NCBI GenBank assembly: GCA_022316685.1
Contig: JAKJHU010000054.1
Location: 2,764,501-2,828,500, forward strand
DNA from: Progne subis subis
Lineage: Eukaryota > Chordata > Aves > Passeriformes > Hirundinidae
Length of the DNA stretch: 64,000 nt
Direction: 5' to 3'
Position 1 is the stretch's first letter; every line of letters starts with the position of its first letter. Position numbers and translations under genes: made by a program. The notes under the pieces are model-generated. The model saw only the letters and a list, made by a program, of their open reading frames with translations, did no database searches and was not told where the DNA came from. Shown here in pieces: positions 35,901-47,900 of the stretch.

Positions 35901-38900
35901 ACAAAATGTGCTGCAGTTCTTGCAAGCCCTGGTTTTGAGTTGGCAGTTACCAGGATTGAGCAGGGTACTTTGCTGTCACTCAGTGTCTGTCTCTATTGCA
36001 GGGATCCTATTGGATATACAGAAATACTTCGGGCTTAGCGATGGGAGGACAGGTCTACTGCAAACAGGTAATAAAATCTCCTCAATTCAAACAGCTGACT
36101 TTGCCTTGCCCCTCTCTGGTCTGCTCCTAAAACACAGTCCCGTCACTTACCTCTTCTAGTTCCTCCTTGTGTGTGCTATTGCTCACTTCCACTTGTGGGC
36201 AGGCTGATAATGCAAAACTGAAAGTCAGACTGGAGTCGGGTCCTTCAAAAACCCCACAGTCTGTGAATCACAAAAGATGAAGGGTTTCTCAAGAAATACA
36301 GAAGTTGAGTAATTCACATACATTTTATTGTTGTGTAGATACTTTGAGTCTGCATTTGTCTTTTTCCAAATATCAATTCCCCTACAAACTCAGCCTGCCT
36401 TTAACCCCTGCCCTAAAAATAACCTGAGTTTATCTGGGGGGTGAGCAGTATTTATGACAAAAATAATTGGACGAATATTCTCTTTGTTCATTGTTGGATT
36501 TTCAGTCTTCACCTTGTGTTACATGCTGGCTGCCCCCATCTTTGGGTACCTGGGAGATCGCTACAACAGGAAAATCATCCTTGGAGCTGGTCTCTTCTTC
36601 TGGTCTGCTGTGACCTTAGGGAGCTCATTCATCACTGAGTCGGTATGTTGCTGCTTTAGAGGGTGCTATGAAAATAACCTGCATACATCTTGCAGGACTT
36701 GATATAATCCTTCTCTAATCCTATTTGGAAAAGCATCAGTGACCACTCATTTCCCAAGCCTTAAGCCTGGACTAGATATATTCCATGCAGGAATGCCTTC
36801 TAGGACACTGGAGTCCAGCCTAGGCAATAAAGAACCCACACATTATTGTTGCAATTGATGGGATTTTATTTTTGTCCTGAATGTTTGTTGTTTATGGCCT
36901 TACAGTGTGGCAGCTTGTTGGTTACGTGTGCTCTATCCACCCTGTTCTGAAATTCCTTCTGGGTGTCACTCTGAGAAGTCACTGCTGTGCAGGAAGAGAA
37001 AGCTGAGCAGTGAGATGTGAGTGGAGGGAATACAGACATAGGCAAAAAGCAGTTCAATTCTGATTTCTTCTGGTAGATTTCATCCACTAAAATGCCCCTC
37101 TTTAACAGTAAGCTTTCTTTCTTGCATGGACTTTTTTTGGCTCTAATGTGTCTTTTCCCTGCAGCATTACGGGATATTTATTCTTTCACGAGGACTGGTT
37201 GGCATTGGCTCTGCCAGTTACTCCACCATAGCACCTACCATCCTTGCAGACCTGTTTGAGGAGGGAAAAAGGACCAGGGTGTTATCTGTCTTCTACATCT
37301 TCATTCCAGTGGGAAGGTTGGTTTTCTTGCAGTGGTCTTTTGAAATTCTGTCTGACCACACCTGCCTGCAATTCAATATACCCTGAGCCCTAATCAGATT
37401 TATTTTGATGTGTTTCTGCATTGGCTCTTGCAAAGGGATTTGCCACTTCCTTAGCAAGTTTGAATAGAGCTGATTAAGTGTATTTCTCTACTTACCTTGA
37501 AAAAAATTCTCTTTCCCCCCTCTAACATATTTAGGGAGAATCTAGACTCCAGAAACTCTGGCTTTGAATAAAATATTGAATCAATTCTAAAAGAAATATG
37601 TGCCTGAGAGCATGTAATTTATTTCTGTTTTGAAAGACAAAAGCTTTTCGATATTAGTTTATTTGACAGATTTTTCAAGAACCCTCCGTTAAATGTCTCC
37701 CAAGGAAGAAATTGTACTTCCCTCTCCACTTTTAGTTAAATTGACATTGTGTATGAAGAAAAGGTGGAGAAAGGCTTTTCAAATGGTTTAGAGACACACT
37801 CTGTATCAGAGCAGGCAGCCAAGGCTGGGCCCAGAAGGCAGATTAAAACTAAAGAAATTCTTGCAGGCCATAATTCCTGTGGCTAGCACAGAAGGGAGTA
37901 GGTAATAAAATGTTTTATGGGCTTTTTGATCCGGGTTTGCATTGTCATTCCACAGAATATGTATTCCCAGGGGAATATGGAACATTTCTGTCATCATCTC
38001 AAGTCTGCTCTGAGGAGGTTAGACTCACTTTTTAATACTAGCTGGCAAGCAGACTAGCACAGACCATGAGGGTTATTTCTATTTATCCCTGTGGAAAACC
38101 ATGACAGAACAATTCTGTGTGTTCTCCTCAGCTGGCAAGACATGTCATTTCAGCCATTCAAAGTTCATTGGTGCCTACTGATGGTTCCTTTCTGTTGTTT
38201 ACAGTGGCTGTGGTTATATGCTGGCAGCTGGCGTGGCAAAAAGCACAGGTGACTGGCACTGGGCATTCAGGGTGAGTCTCTTTCATTCACTGTAACATCA
38301 AAATCATCTCTGGGGTTTGGATTCTTTATGTTCATTGTGTTAAAGGTGAGCGGTGGAAGGATTTTCTACCTTCTGACAGGTCAGGAACTGGTGTTTAGGA
38401 GAAGTTTTCCTGCAGGACAAGTGGCAGATTTCTGCCTAGCTCTGATAGCTGTAGGTGAAATTGTACAGCAGCCAGGGCAGGTGCTGATGTTCCTCTTACC
38501 TGAGGGCACATTTGGAATGGTTGTTACTGCACTGAGTAACTGGTTGTTACCTCCTCAAACAGAGGAATTTGGAGGTAAAATGATCATTATACTGGCAGCA
38601 CCAGTTTTCTGGAATGCTGTTGGGAACAACTTCTGTTATTTTAGGGTTTCAAGAAAATAACCCCTTGTGTTCTGGTCGTGTTGTCATGATGTCTCTCACT
38701 GGGACACTCAGTGCTTTGTCATAGCCCCATGCCTTTTATACAAAACCAGCTAGCATGTGCAGGTGAGTGGGGCAGAATATTTACTGGAGTAACACTGATG
38801 TTATTCAGATGACACTGGTGACTGCATCAGTGATTCTTGTGTTTGTGCCTTGAATACTGCAGTACAGTTTTCTTTCTTCACAAGTTTTTCTTTAAAATCA

Positions 38901-41900
38901 GAGGGAGGAGTGACCATGTATCTGTATGATGGGCAGGGAGGAACTATTACCTTTCCTTCAAAGTCTCCAAAGTCGCTCTTTTTCTTTATAAATATGACCT
39001 AAACCAGCACACATCTATTTCTGAACATACCTGCAATTTTCTGATAGTGGTTCTGATGCAATTGGAATTGCTGTGGAGTTCTTGCTATAAGAAAACAGTT
39101 GTCTTTGATCTAATCAACCTTGTGTCTACAGGTAACTCCTTGCATGGGAGGACTGGCACTACTTCTCCTGATTCTACTGGTCCCTCACAGGATCCAGAGA
39201 AAGACAGCAGCACACAGAGCACTGAGCATCTCTGGCACGATACAAGAAGCAGATGAGAAGCCAGATGTACACAGAACTGCCAAGACTACCTGGTGTCAGG
39301 ATGTGGGGTCACTTGTCAAGAAGTAAGTGGTTTGAGCTACAAAGGTTCCCTCTGTTAAGGAGTCACCATTCCATTAAAAGAAATATGTCCGTTGAATCCT
39401 GCTTTGCTCCTTTGAGCCACATGCTCTATGCAAGAGGATGGAAACACCATTAGTAAAAATCTTTCTTCCACTTTTTTACAGGAATGCTACAAAATAGATA
39501 AAACAAATTTCTTTGCTTCTATCTTCCCATTTTGAGGAGGGGGAAGGGGGCAAAGTTATGATGGCAGTTGCTTCTATTTAAATCCAAAGCTCTACTTTCT
39601 ACTAGATTTTCCCTTCCCTATGGAAGCTAGATTGGTAAACCTGCATAATTTTCTGGTGTAAATTTTTTTATAATTCTTAGTACCTTAGTTGGATTAGCAT
39701 GTCTCAGTCACTCTCTGTGGTATTTGGGAGTCTGCTGTGCATGAGGTCAGAGTTTGGGGGACCCCAATATGGTTTATAAAGTAATTGCCCATATATTTTG
39801 ACGGGCTGAGCTGTGGCTGGAAGATGACGCCTTCCTTTTAACCACACAAAAATTAAAGATGCAGCTCACCTGCAGGACGAAGTAAAGTCTGGGCCAGAGC
39901 AGGTTCCTCGCTCGTGTGACCCTGCAGTCAGGCGCTGACAGCCGTGCCAGGGCAGGACGAGGAGCTGGAGCGGGTTTGGGAACAGCAGAGAGGACGATGC
40001 GGGACAGGACCAGGAGCTGGAGCCGGTTTGGGAACAGCAGAGGGGACGATGCGGGGCAGGTTTTGGAACAGCAAAGGGGACGATGCGGGACAGGACGAGG
40101 AGCTGGAGCCGGTTTGGGAACAGCAGAGGGGACGATGTGGGACAGGACGAGGAGCTGGAGCCGGTTTGGGAACAGCAGGTGCCGCTGTGCAGCTGCACCA
40201 GACCCGGCTCCGCACTGCTTTCCCCACCCAACGCTTTTCGTTTAAAGACTTGCTTTCCTGGGACTTTGTCTGTCTTTGGAGTGTTCTTTCAGACGATCCA
40301 ACGTTTTCTAACTGCCCGCTAAATCTGCATCTTCTGTACCTGAACAGCAGGCACGCTAGAGATCGGTTTTGTAGGATCACAATTTGTAGGCACTACATCC
40401 TGAAGTGAATAAAAAAATAAATTTTCCTGAATCAAAAATGAACCTTTCTGACATTTCAACAACTAGACTGTTTCCAAAGTTGCTTTCCTACACAGATATT
40501 CCAGTGTAAAAATGTATTTTATTTTTCTTTTCCTTTAGCAATTGATTCACATTTTCTTTTCCTTGGGCAATTGATTTCCAAAGAATACTGCCAAAAAACT
40601 ATGTAGTTCCACTCTTAATCACATCCAAGAGCACTTTATCTTTAGCAAATGGAGAATTAGGTTCACTTCTTAACAAATCCTCTAGTTTGGTAGTCACCTG
40701 ATCATTTGCAGCAATCTTAAGATTTTATATGTCCCTATTCATCTTGAAGGGGGTTTTCTCCTGAACTATTAATGACAAAGAGTCTGGCAAAAATTTAATT
40801 TTCTCCTAGAAAAGGGTAGGATAGAGACAAGGTTTGGGCAGTTTTCAAAAATGCTTCTCCTTTTGTCTGAAATTTGCTGTGGAGACTGAGTCTAATTTTA
40901 CTCACTCAGGTAGAGTTAAGGAGTGCTTCAGCCACTGCAGCTTCACAGTTGGAAAGACCCAGACGTTATTCTCATTTATACTGGTTACAGAAACAAAACC
41001 TGAGGCATTTAGACTTGCACATAGAACCCTTTCCTTTAGCTGCTAAGCCATTAAATTCTTGCTCATTCTTTATTGTTATACTTCTGCTATCAAAAAATTC
41101 ACAGCAATTGTTTTGGCAGAAGTTGGCATGAAATCTGCAAGAGACCAGGATTTAACATGAACTCAATAGGTCATACCCTTTGCTCTAATTAGTACCTTAT
41201 TGTCGAATTTCATAATAAAGCCTGATCAGAGTTCAGATATTCCAGGGAGTGGATTTTGATTACAAGATGTCTGAATGAATTGTTTTGTTACCGCTTGAAA
41301 TCCTGGGTGTTGCATGTAGATTTTCCCTTTTTCCTCACACCATTCTTTCAAATACCTCTCAGTTGTTTTCCTTTTGACTTTCAGCTGTAGTTTTGTCTGT
41401 TCCTCGCTGGGTCTGACTGCCATGTCCTTTGTCACTGGAGCCCTGGGAGTGTGGATGCCACTGTTTCTGTACAGAGCCCAGGCTGTCCAGGGCATTGTGC
41501 CACCGTGCCTCCAGGAATCGTGTAATTCATCTAACAGGTGAGCTGTGCCTGTGGGTGCCTGGAAACGCTGCACGGGGCTCAATCACAGCTTGTTTCCAAA
41601 GGCAGAAGGGAGCATGTGACTGAGCACTTCTTGTGGAGGCAATGGGGTGTGAATGTTAAATTGCTTCCAGGTATCTGACACACTCCCCTTTGTTTGCTTA
41701 TAATCACTCAGTTAACTGGAAAGATGCTGCCAGCCCTATTTAAGTAAAGTGGGAAGAAGCAGTAATAGCAACGCTTGTGGGGGGAAAAGGAGCAGCTTTA
41801 GCAAGGAGTTTTTAGTTGACAAATGGCTGTGCATCCCAAGCTACTTAAACACCCATTTAAGTATATTTACATCCTGTGTTTTAGTAACTTACCTAACATC

Positions 41901-44900
41901 ATCTTCTTATTCTCCTTTTATAATCCCTGCCCTGTTGGTGAGTTCATTGTGGCCCCCAGGTTGAAGAAAACTTGATGATTTTGATGTAGTATCATATCAT
42001 CACATCAAACCAGGATCTTGTAAACAGCTGCCAGCAGCTTACACAGCATGTCCAGACCAATGAAGATGCATGAATAGTATCAGATATTGTACAAGAAGGG
42101 GAATTTTACACTTCTAGAACACTTTGAAGTAGTCCTAACTCACCTTTTTGTAGATCCCTTTTTCCCACCAAGGAAGAGAAGTTTTTCTTCACAGTGTGTT
42201 GTCCAGAGTACAAATATGTACTCAGTGTTCCTCTTGAGTCTTCTCAGTTCCCCTGAGTAACAGTGAGCACTGGGACTGAATCCCTGTCAGTGGTCTCCCT
42301 TTCCAAGGAGGTGTCCCAAGTCTTGTTTCAGTCTCTGCTTTTGTAATGGATTTCAAAGAACTAAGTGCTTACTGCCTAATTTACCTTTCAGGTAAATTAT
42401 AAGGAAAAGTAGTAATCACACTTCTGCTAGTGGTATTTTTCTCTTTTTCTGCAATGGAATAACTGAGTCAACTCAGAAGTGATTTCTGAGTTGTAGCAAA
42501 ACCAGCTGGATTGAAGAGTCATCCCAAAATCCTTCAATGGGAAATGAATTGTCCTTGCATGAATGCCACCAGTGGCACATTAGTTATCAATGAACAGTAC
42601 TGGGAAGGGAGTGAAACACAGGATCTGGCTCAGGGCAGGCAGATTAGGGAAGCTGAACAGTTGAAGATGTTGGCTGTATCTGTTCACAGATGCAGTGTAA
42701 GTAGTCCCTTTGTTAAGTTGAAGGTGTTGGCCTCTAGTTTGTTTTCTAATCCACTTCTGTATTATTATTCCACAGTAGCGTTGTTAGAGCAGACATGGTC
42801 TTCAGGGAAGTGAAACAGAGTTTAACCTCATGTACTGCTCCTTATAGGATGCTTTAAATAGAACCTTGGCATAAGCTCATGCCAGAAGCAGCATAAGGCT
42901 GAATTTGGACTATTATTCCAAGGAGATGTAAAGAAACAGAATATAAACTACTATGTCAGATGTGATGGTGCTGGAGGAACTGAGCTGCACATTACCAGAC
43001 CTGCCCAGGGATACTTTAAAGATATTTTTCCCTCTGGCAGTTAGCAGTTTCAGACTTTGTTTAAGGATCAGGACTGTGGCAGTTAGACCCCTTGGAAACA
43101 CAGACTCAAATGGCGCCACAACTGACTCAAGTCTCAATCCTTTCAAGGCAGATAAATAGGCAGTGTGAAGTCTTTGTTCAGGTGTTTGTGCAAACACTTT
43201 GGAACAGATCACAGAGATAAGTGAGCATTCTCAGACCCTAAAAGATCCCATAGGAGCCTTTCTCTAGTACTAGGCTTCTGTACTTTCCTACTCCCTATCA
43301 ACTGAACTGTGCTTGGATTTTTGCAGTTTACAATACATGAATATTGTATTGTAATTCCATAATGCCATGAATGCTTCAGTCAACTAATATCACCTTGGAA
43401 CTTGCCTCTCTTGAACAAATCTTTGAGATTATTCTGCCCAGTGACAATCTATAATGTCACTATCAAGCTGTAGTCAGTAATGGATCAGAATCCTGAAGAA
43501 TTTGCAGGGAAAGTACAAATTTGCTTAAAGTTTGTTATCTTGCATAACAATACCTTTTCTTTTTTTTTTTTCCTTGTAAAATTATTGAGTTCTTCCTAAT
43601 CAGCCAGAAATAAATTGAGAAGTGGGTGTGCTGTAGTTTAAAGGAACAGATCATATCCCAGCTGGTTACTTTGCTTTGCAGTTAGAAAAAGCCCAGGAAA
43701 ATGTACAGAACTTACCATGTAGCACTCTAAAATATTCAGAAGTGCTTGTGCTCAGAATACATTGGTCCTGTCCCTGCTTGCCTTCAGAGAATTACAGTGC
43801 AGTGGCATCTTGTGCAAGAGATTTGCTTTGTCATTGGGGGGGTCTCATTGGGACAGAGATGAAAGCACACATGGAAGTCCCTTTGGAAGCTGAATCTTCT
43901 AAACTATTCAGAATGTTCTTTTAAAACATGAACTTGTGCTTCCTGAAGAACACATTTGCATTTGCAGACACACAAAGCTGCATGGCACTGGAAACTCTGT
44001 GTTCAGAACATGCTATGTGGACCTGGCAGTAGTTACCTATTCAGTACTGTTTGAACTCTTCTGGGATGTGGTAGGTGTTTCCCATAGTCAGAGAAGTGAC
44101 TCATCTCAGCTGTGCTAACCACAGGCTTATAATTTCGATGTGCATCATTCCATGTGCTAGGATCTCTTCCAAGGCAGCAGATTGTGATGCAGGGATACTC
44201 CATCTGTGTTTCAGGGATGACTGGGTAGATTGATTCACAGGGTAACCACGATGACTGAGTCTCCTCTAAATCACAGCATGTACAAGCCAGATTGTACTGA
44301 GCAGAACCCTCCTTGAGCCTGGGTGCATAACACCTGCTCTGTAAATGGGAAAATATCTTCTCCACAGGATACAGCCACCATAGCAAAGCCATAGCTTCAG
44401 CTGAGGCTTGGCATTGCATCCATTTAGAAGGAGTGGGAGGGTTACATCAAGTGGAGTAAAATTCAGCTTCCCCATTAAAGATTCCTCTGAAACTACAGGT
44501 ACAAGCTAACACCATTTATTTTTCCACAGTAGAGTCTTACTGTGCTCAGCTGAATCCTTTGCTTTGTCACCAGCCTAATATTTGGAGGCATCACCTTTGG
44601 GACAGGAGTCTTGGGTATTGTTGCCGGGGCAGAAGCCGCGAGACGACTAAGGAAGAGAAACAACAAAGCTGATCCTCTGATCTGTGCCACAAGCATGTTC
44701 ATTTCTGCCCTGTGCCTCTACATTGCTCTGATGGTGGCCCAGACAAGCATCCTTTCCACTTTTGTAAGTGACAATTAGCAAAATCTCTTTTGGCATCCTA
44801 GGGAGAATGGGAAGGGGGAGGAGGAGTGTGGCTTTTGCAGAATTCTCTGCAGTCTCCTAGACCAATAAGAGCTTTCAGTGACTTGTGACAGGGTGTCCAG

Positions 44901-47900
44901 GTAAGCTCTGGGCTCTGATGCTCCCATAGCTGAGGTCTGTCCTATGAGAACCACGCTGGGCAGTCCTTGGTGCAGCATAAAGAGCAGACAGAGCACAAAA
45001 ACAGGGCCTGAGGTCCTGCAGAGTACCCACACTGAAGGGGAGAATAGTAACTATGCATTTAGCTGCACTGAAACATGTCCCTTATGCAAAATTGTAGTTA
45101 AAGCAAGTCTCAATCTGATGTTAATTTTTAATGCTTTATGGTTAATTTAGTATTCTTGTTTATTTTTGCTCTCTGAGTACTTAAATGTTGGTGTAGTTGG
45201 GACTGTACAATACACACCATTATTCCTGAGAATAGTTTAGCCCTCACCTTGAAAACCCCAGATCACTAGCTGATCTTCAAAGTCAAGCTTTTGGTAATGC
45301 AAACTGAAGTATAAATCACTTAAATTCCATTCTCAGTAAAGGGGAAAACAGAAACTTGCTAGGAATGACAAAAAATCCCTGTAAGAGGGAACTGGATGTA
45401 AACCCTATTTCACCTGTAATCTGGTAACAGCTAGGGAAAAACTCCTGTGTTTTTTTCCTGTGACTCCACAGCCAAAATCACAGTGATTAACATAAATAAG
45501 AGGATCCAAGTAAAGTAAATTACAGTAATCAACAGTTCTCTGCAAAAGGGCACTTTTGCAGATTTTTTGCTTGTAGGAATAATGCTTGTTCAAAGAGGTT
45601 TTCCTTCTGACTCCTCAGGAATGCATATTCCTGTGGAAACACACCTTTACACCAAGAGAAAACACAAGTGGATTTGCCTGTCTGGGTGTGTGTACACAAA
45701 ACAAAATGTGAAATTAAAGATTGTTTTTGGATCCAAGAGTGGGGATCTGAGAGCCCAGAGGAATTAGCCATTGTCTTTTTCTGCTTCTCAGAGTCCCTCC
45801 CACATAGCTCCACTCTTAGTGTGCTCCTCAGGGGATTTTTTGTCATTAAAGGTAGAGACAACAGTTAATTTGCCAGTCTGTGTTAGATGAGTGAATCAAT
45901 ATATTTGGTTGGAACTACCAAAATTGACCTTCTATTAGAGTCATGGAGTCATAGAATCAGAGTTTTGGGCTGGAAGGGACCTAAAAGCTCATCCAGTTCC
46001 ACTTTCCTGCCATGGGCAGGGACACCTTCCACTATCCCAGGTGGCTCCAAGCCCTGTCCAACCTGGTCTTGGACACTTCCAGGGATCCAGGGGCACCCAC
46101 AGCATCTCTGGGCATCCTGTGCCAGGGCCTCACCACCCTCAGAGGGAAGAATTTCTTCCTTACATCTAGTCTAAAGCATTGTTAAGGAAAATATGTCAGG
46201 ATAATGGCCTATTCTAAATATCTCAGTGCTTCAAGGAACTTCTTCCCCAAACTGGTTTGGAGAAGGAAAGAAATGAACAGGACAGAGAAGAATCACAGGA
46301 TGTATGGCTATCCTAGGTCTATTATCTATATGTATTACCTATAGGATATCTATAGATATCCTAGGTGTACTAGTGCTGGTTCTCCTTAGGAGAATGTAAG
46401 CCACCCCTCCAAGAACATCTGACTTTGTCACTGTGCCTTTCCTAGGCTGTGTTTTCACCAACCAGGGACAACATCTTGACCAAGACCTTACCAAACACAA
46501 GACTGGCACCTGTTGTCACAATGTGCCATCAGTCTGATTAGTAGATAAGAATAATGTGCCAGGTGCCATGTGACTGTGGCCTGGGTTTCTGGAGAGATTC
46601 TGCTTTCTAGCACTGCTCAACCTCAATGGTGTAGCTTCAATGCTTTCCTCTGGGCGGGCTGCTCCAATCTGTGTCCAGGGCTGGCTGAAAGGGTTAATAT
46701 TTTCTGAGACCACAGCTGTAAGGACTGTTCAGTGCCCTACCCCTTTTCCTCATGGCTGGGTCTCCATCTGTGATGGATTAGGGATTTCCCACAGGATACC
46801 AAGGTTTTGAGACTGTCTGCTCCTTGGAATCCATTCCATTTTGGAAGTTCTCTCTCTGAAGGAGCCCTTAAGAGTACTTGTACTGGCACAGAGGTGTTCC
46901 CTTGGCTTCACTTGCATCCCTGTGCACTTTGTAAAGCTGTGCTGAATGTTTCTTTTCCATGGATCTTGCTTTTCTCTTCTTGGGTTCAGTAGTTCCTAGC
47001 AGTTAATTTGGGAGGGTGGTATATGTTTCCTATTTTGCCTCTTCTGCTGAGGATTTGTGACTCAAATACCTTTTTTGGTTCCTTTCCCCACTTTAAGATG
47101 AAGTTAGTGTTTGCAAGCATAGACAGAGGTGTTTCATTTAGAAGTAATTGGTATGTAGGACAGCTCTTACATAGATAAGCACAGTCAGTGAGCCTCATCT
47201 TCACAACAGAGCAGGGCAATGCAGTGTATAGTATAGTATAGTCACTGCTTTTTTTTGTTTTGCAGATTTTTATTGCATTTGGAGAACTGTTTTTGTCTGT
47301 AAACTGGGCTATTGTGACAGACATACTGCTGGTAAGTGCTCATGAAACTATTTCCTTATTTCAAGCCTTTTGTCAATGTAATATTGTTCCTAAGCCTGCA
47401 TCTTGGTGGCTTTCTGGGGACAGATGAATGAACTCCTACAGAGAATCCCCTTACTGGTATCCTGCTTGGAATCACAGCACAATGTACTGCTGGGCAGGGA
47501 TGCCAGTGGCAATAAGGCTGTGGTGGTGCACTAGTCCAAGTTATCCCAGAAAGATGTGCTGATTTGGATGGAACTCATGCACGTAGTTCTCTCTATTTTG
47601 GGCTTCTGTACAGCTCTGTGTTGTCAGATATCTGCTAGAAAATGGTCTGCACCAGAAACAAGTTCGTTCTGTGTCTATAATCAGGTTTTTTATTTGTTTT
47701 CCAGAGGTTTGAAAGGATGATCCAAATGAGGCAAAGTTGAGAGTCCATGAACTATTAGCAAGTTCCCTTAGTTCAGAATACAGTGCAGATGAATTCCAGC
47801 TCTTTCAAGTCCAATTCATAAGTGGTGCTACACTGCCAGAGCATCAGGCCAGCAGTGATCCTTAAGGGGCTCTAGGGAATTCCAGGACTGACACCACAAG

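Larger units (their letters stand above)
36068..39131 (+). other. SPNS3 introns 2 to 5 (with exons 3-5 between)
   Basis: These introns are 438, 522, 888 and 860 bp (36068-36505, 36643-37164, 37317-38204, 38272-39131). I see nothing beyond canonical splice signals in them. Confidence 0.85.
39323..41384 (+). other. SPNS3 intron 6
   Basis: 2.1 kb containing a GC-rich 52-bp minisatellite at about 39,947-40,179 and an imperfect tandem duplication of about 30 bp at 40,521-40,579. The rest is unremarkable. Confidence 0.85.
44764..47265 (+). other. SPNS3 intron 8
   Basis: 2.5 kb. It carries a reverse-oriented CR1 (about 45,938-46,178), a 22-bp palindrome at 46,342-46,363 and a short GTATA repeat at 47,225-47,241 close to the exon 9 acceptor. 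Confidence 0.85.

Noticed and set aside
39944..40408. 150-codon open frames on both strands across the minisatellite
   Set aside because: Products of a 52-bp repeat inside an SPNS3 intron; the repeat length is not a multiple of three and no splice-consistent exon is seen.
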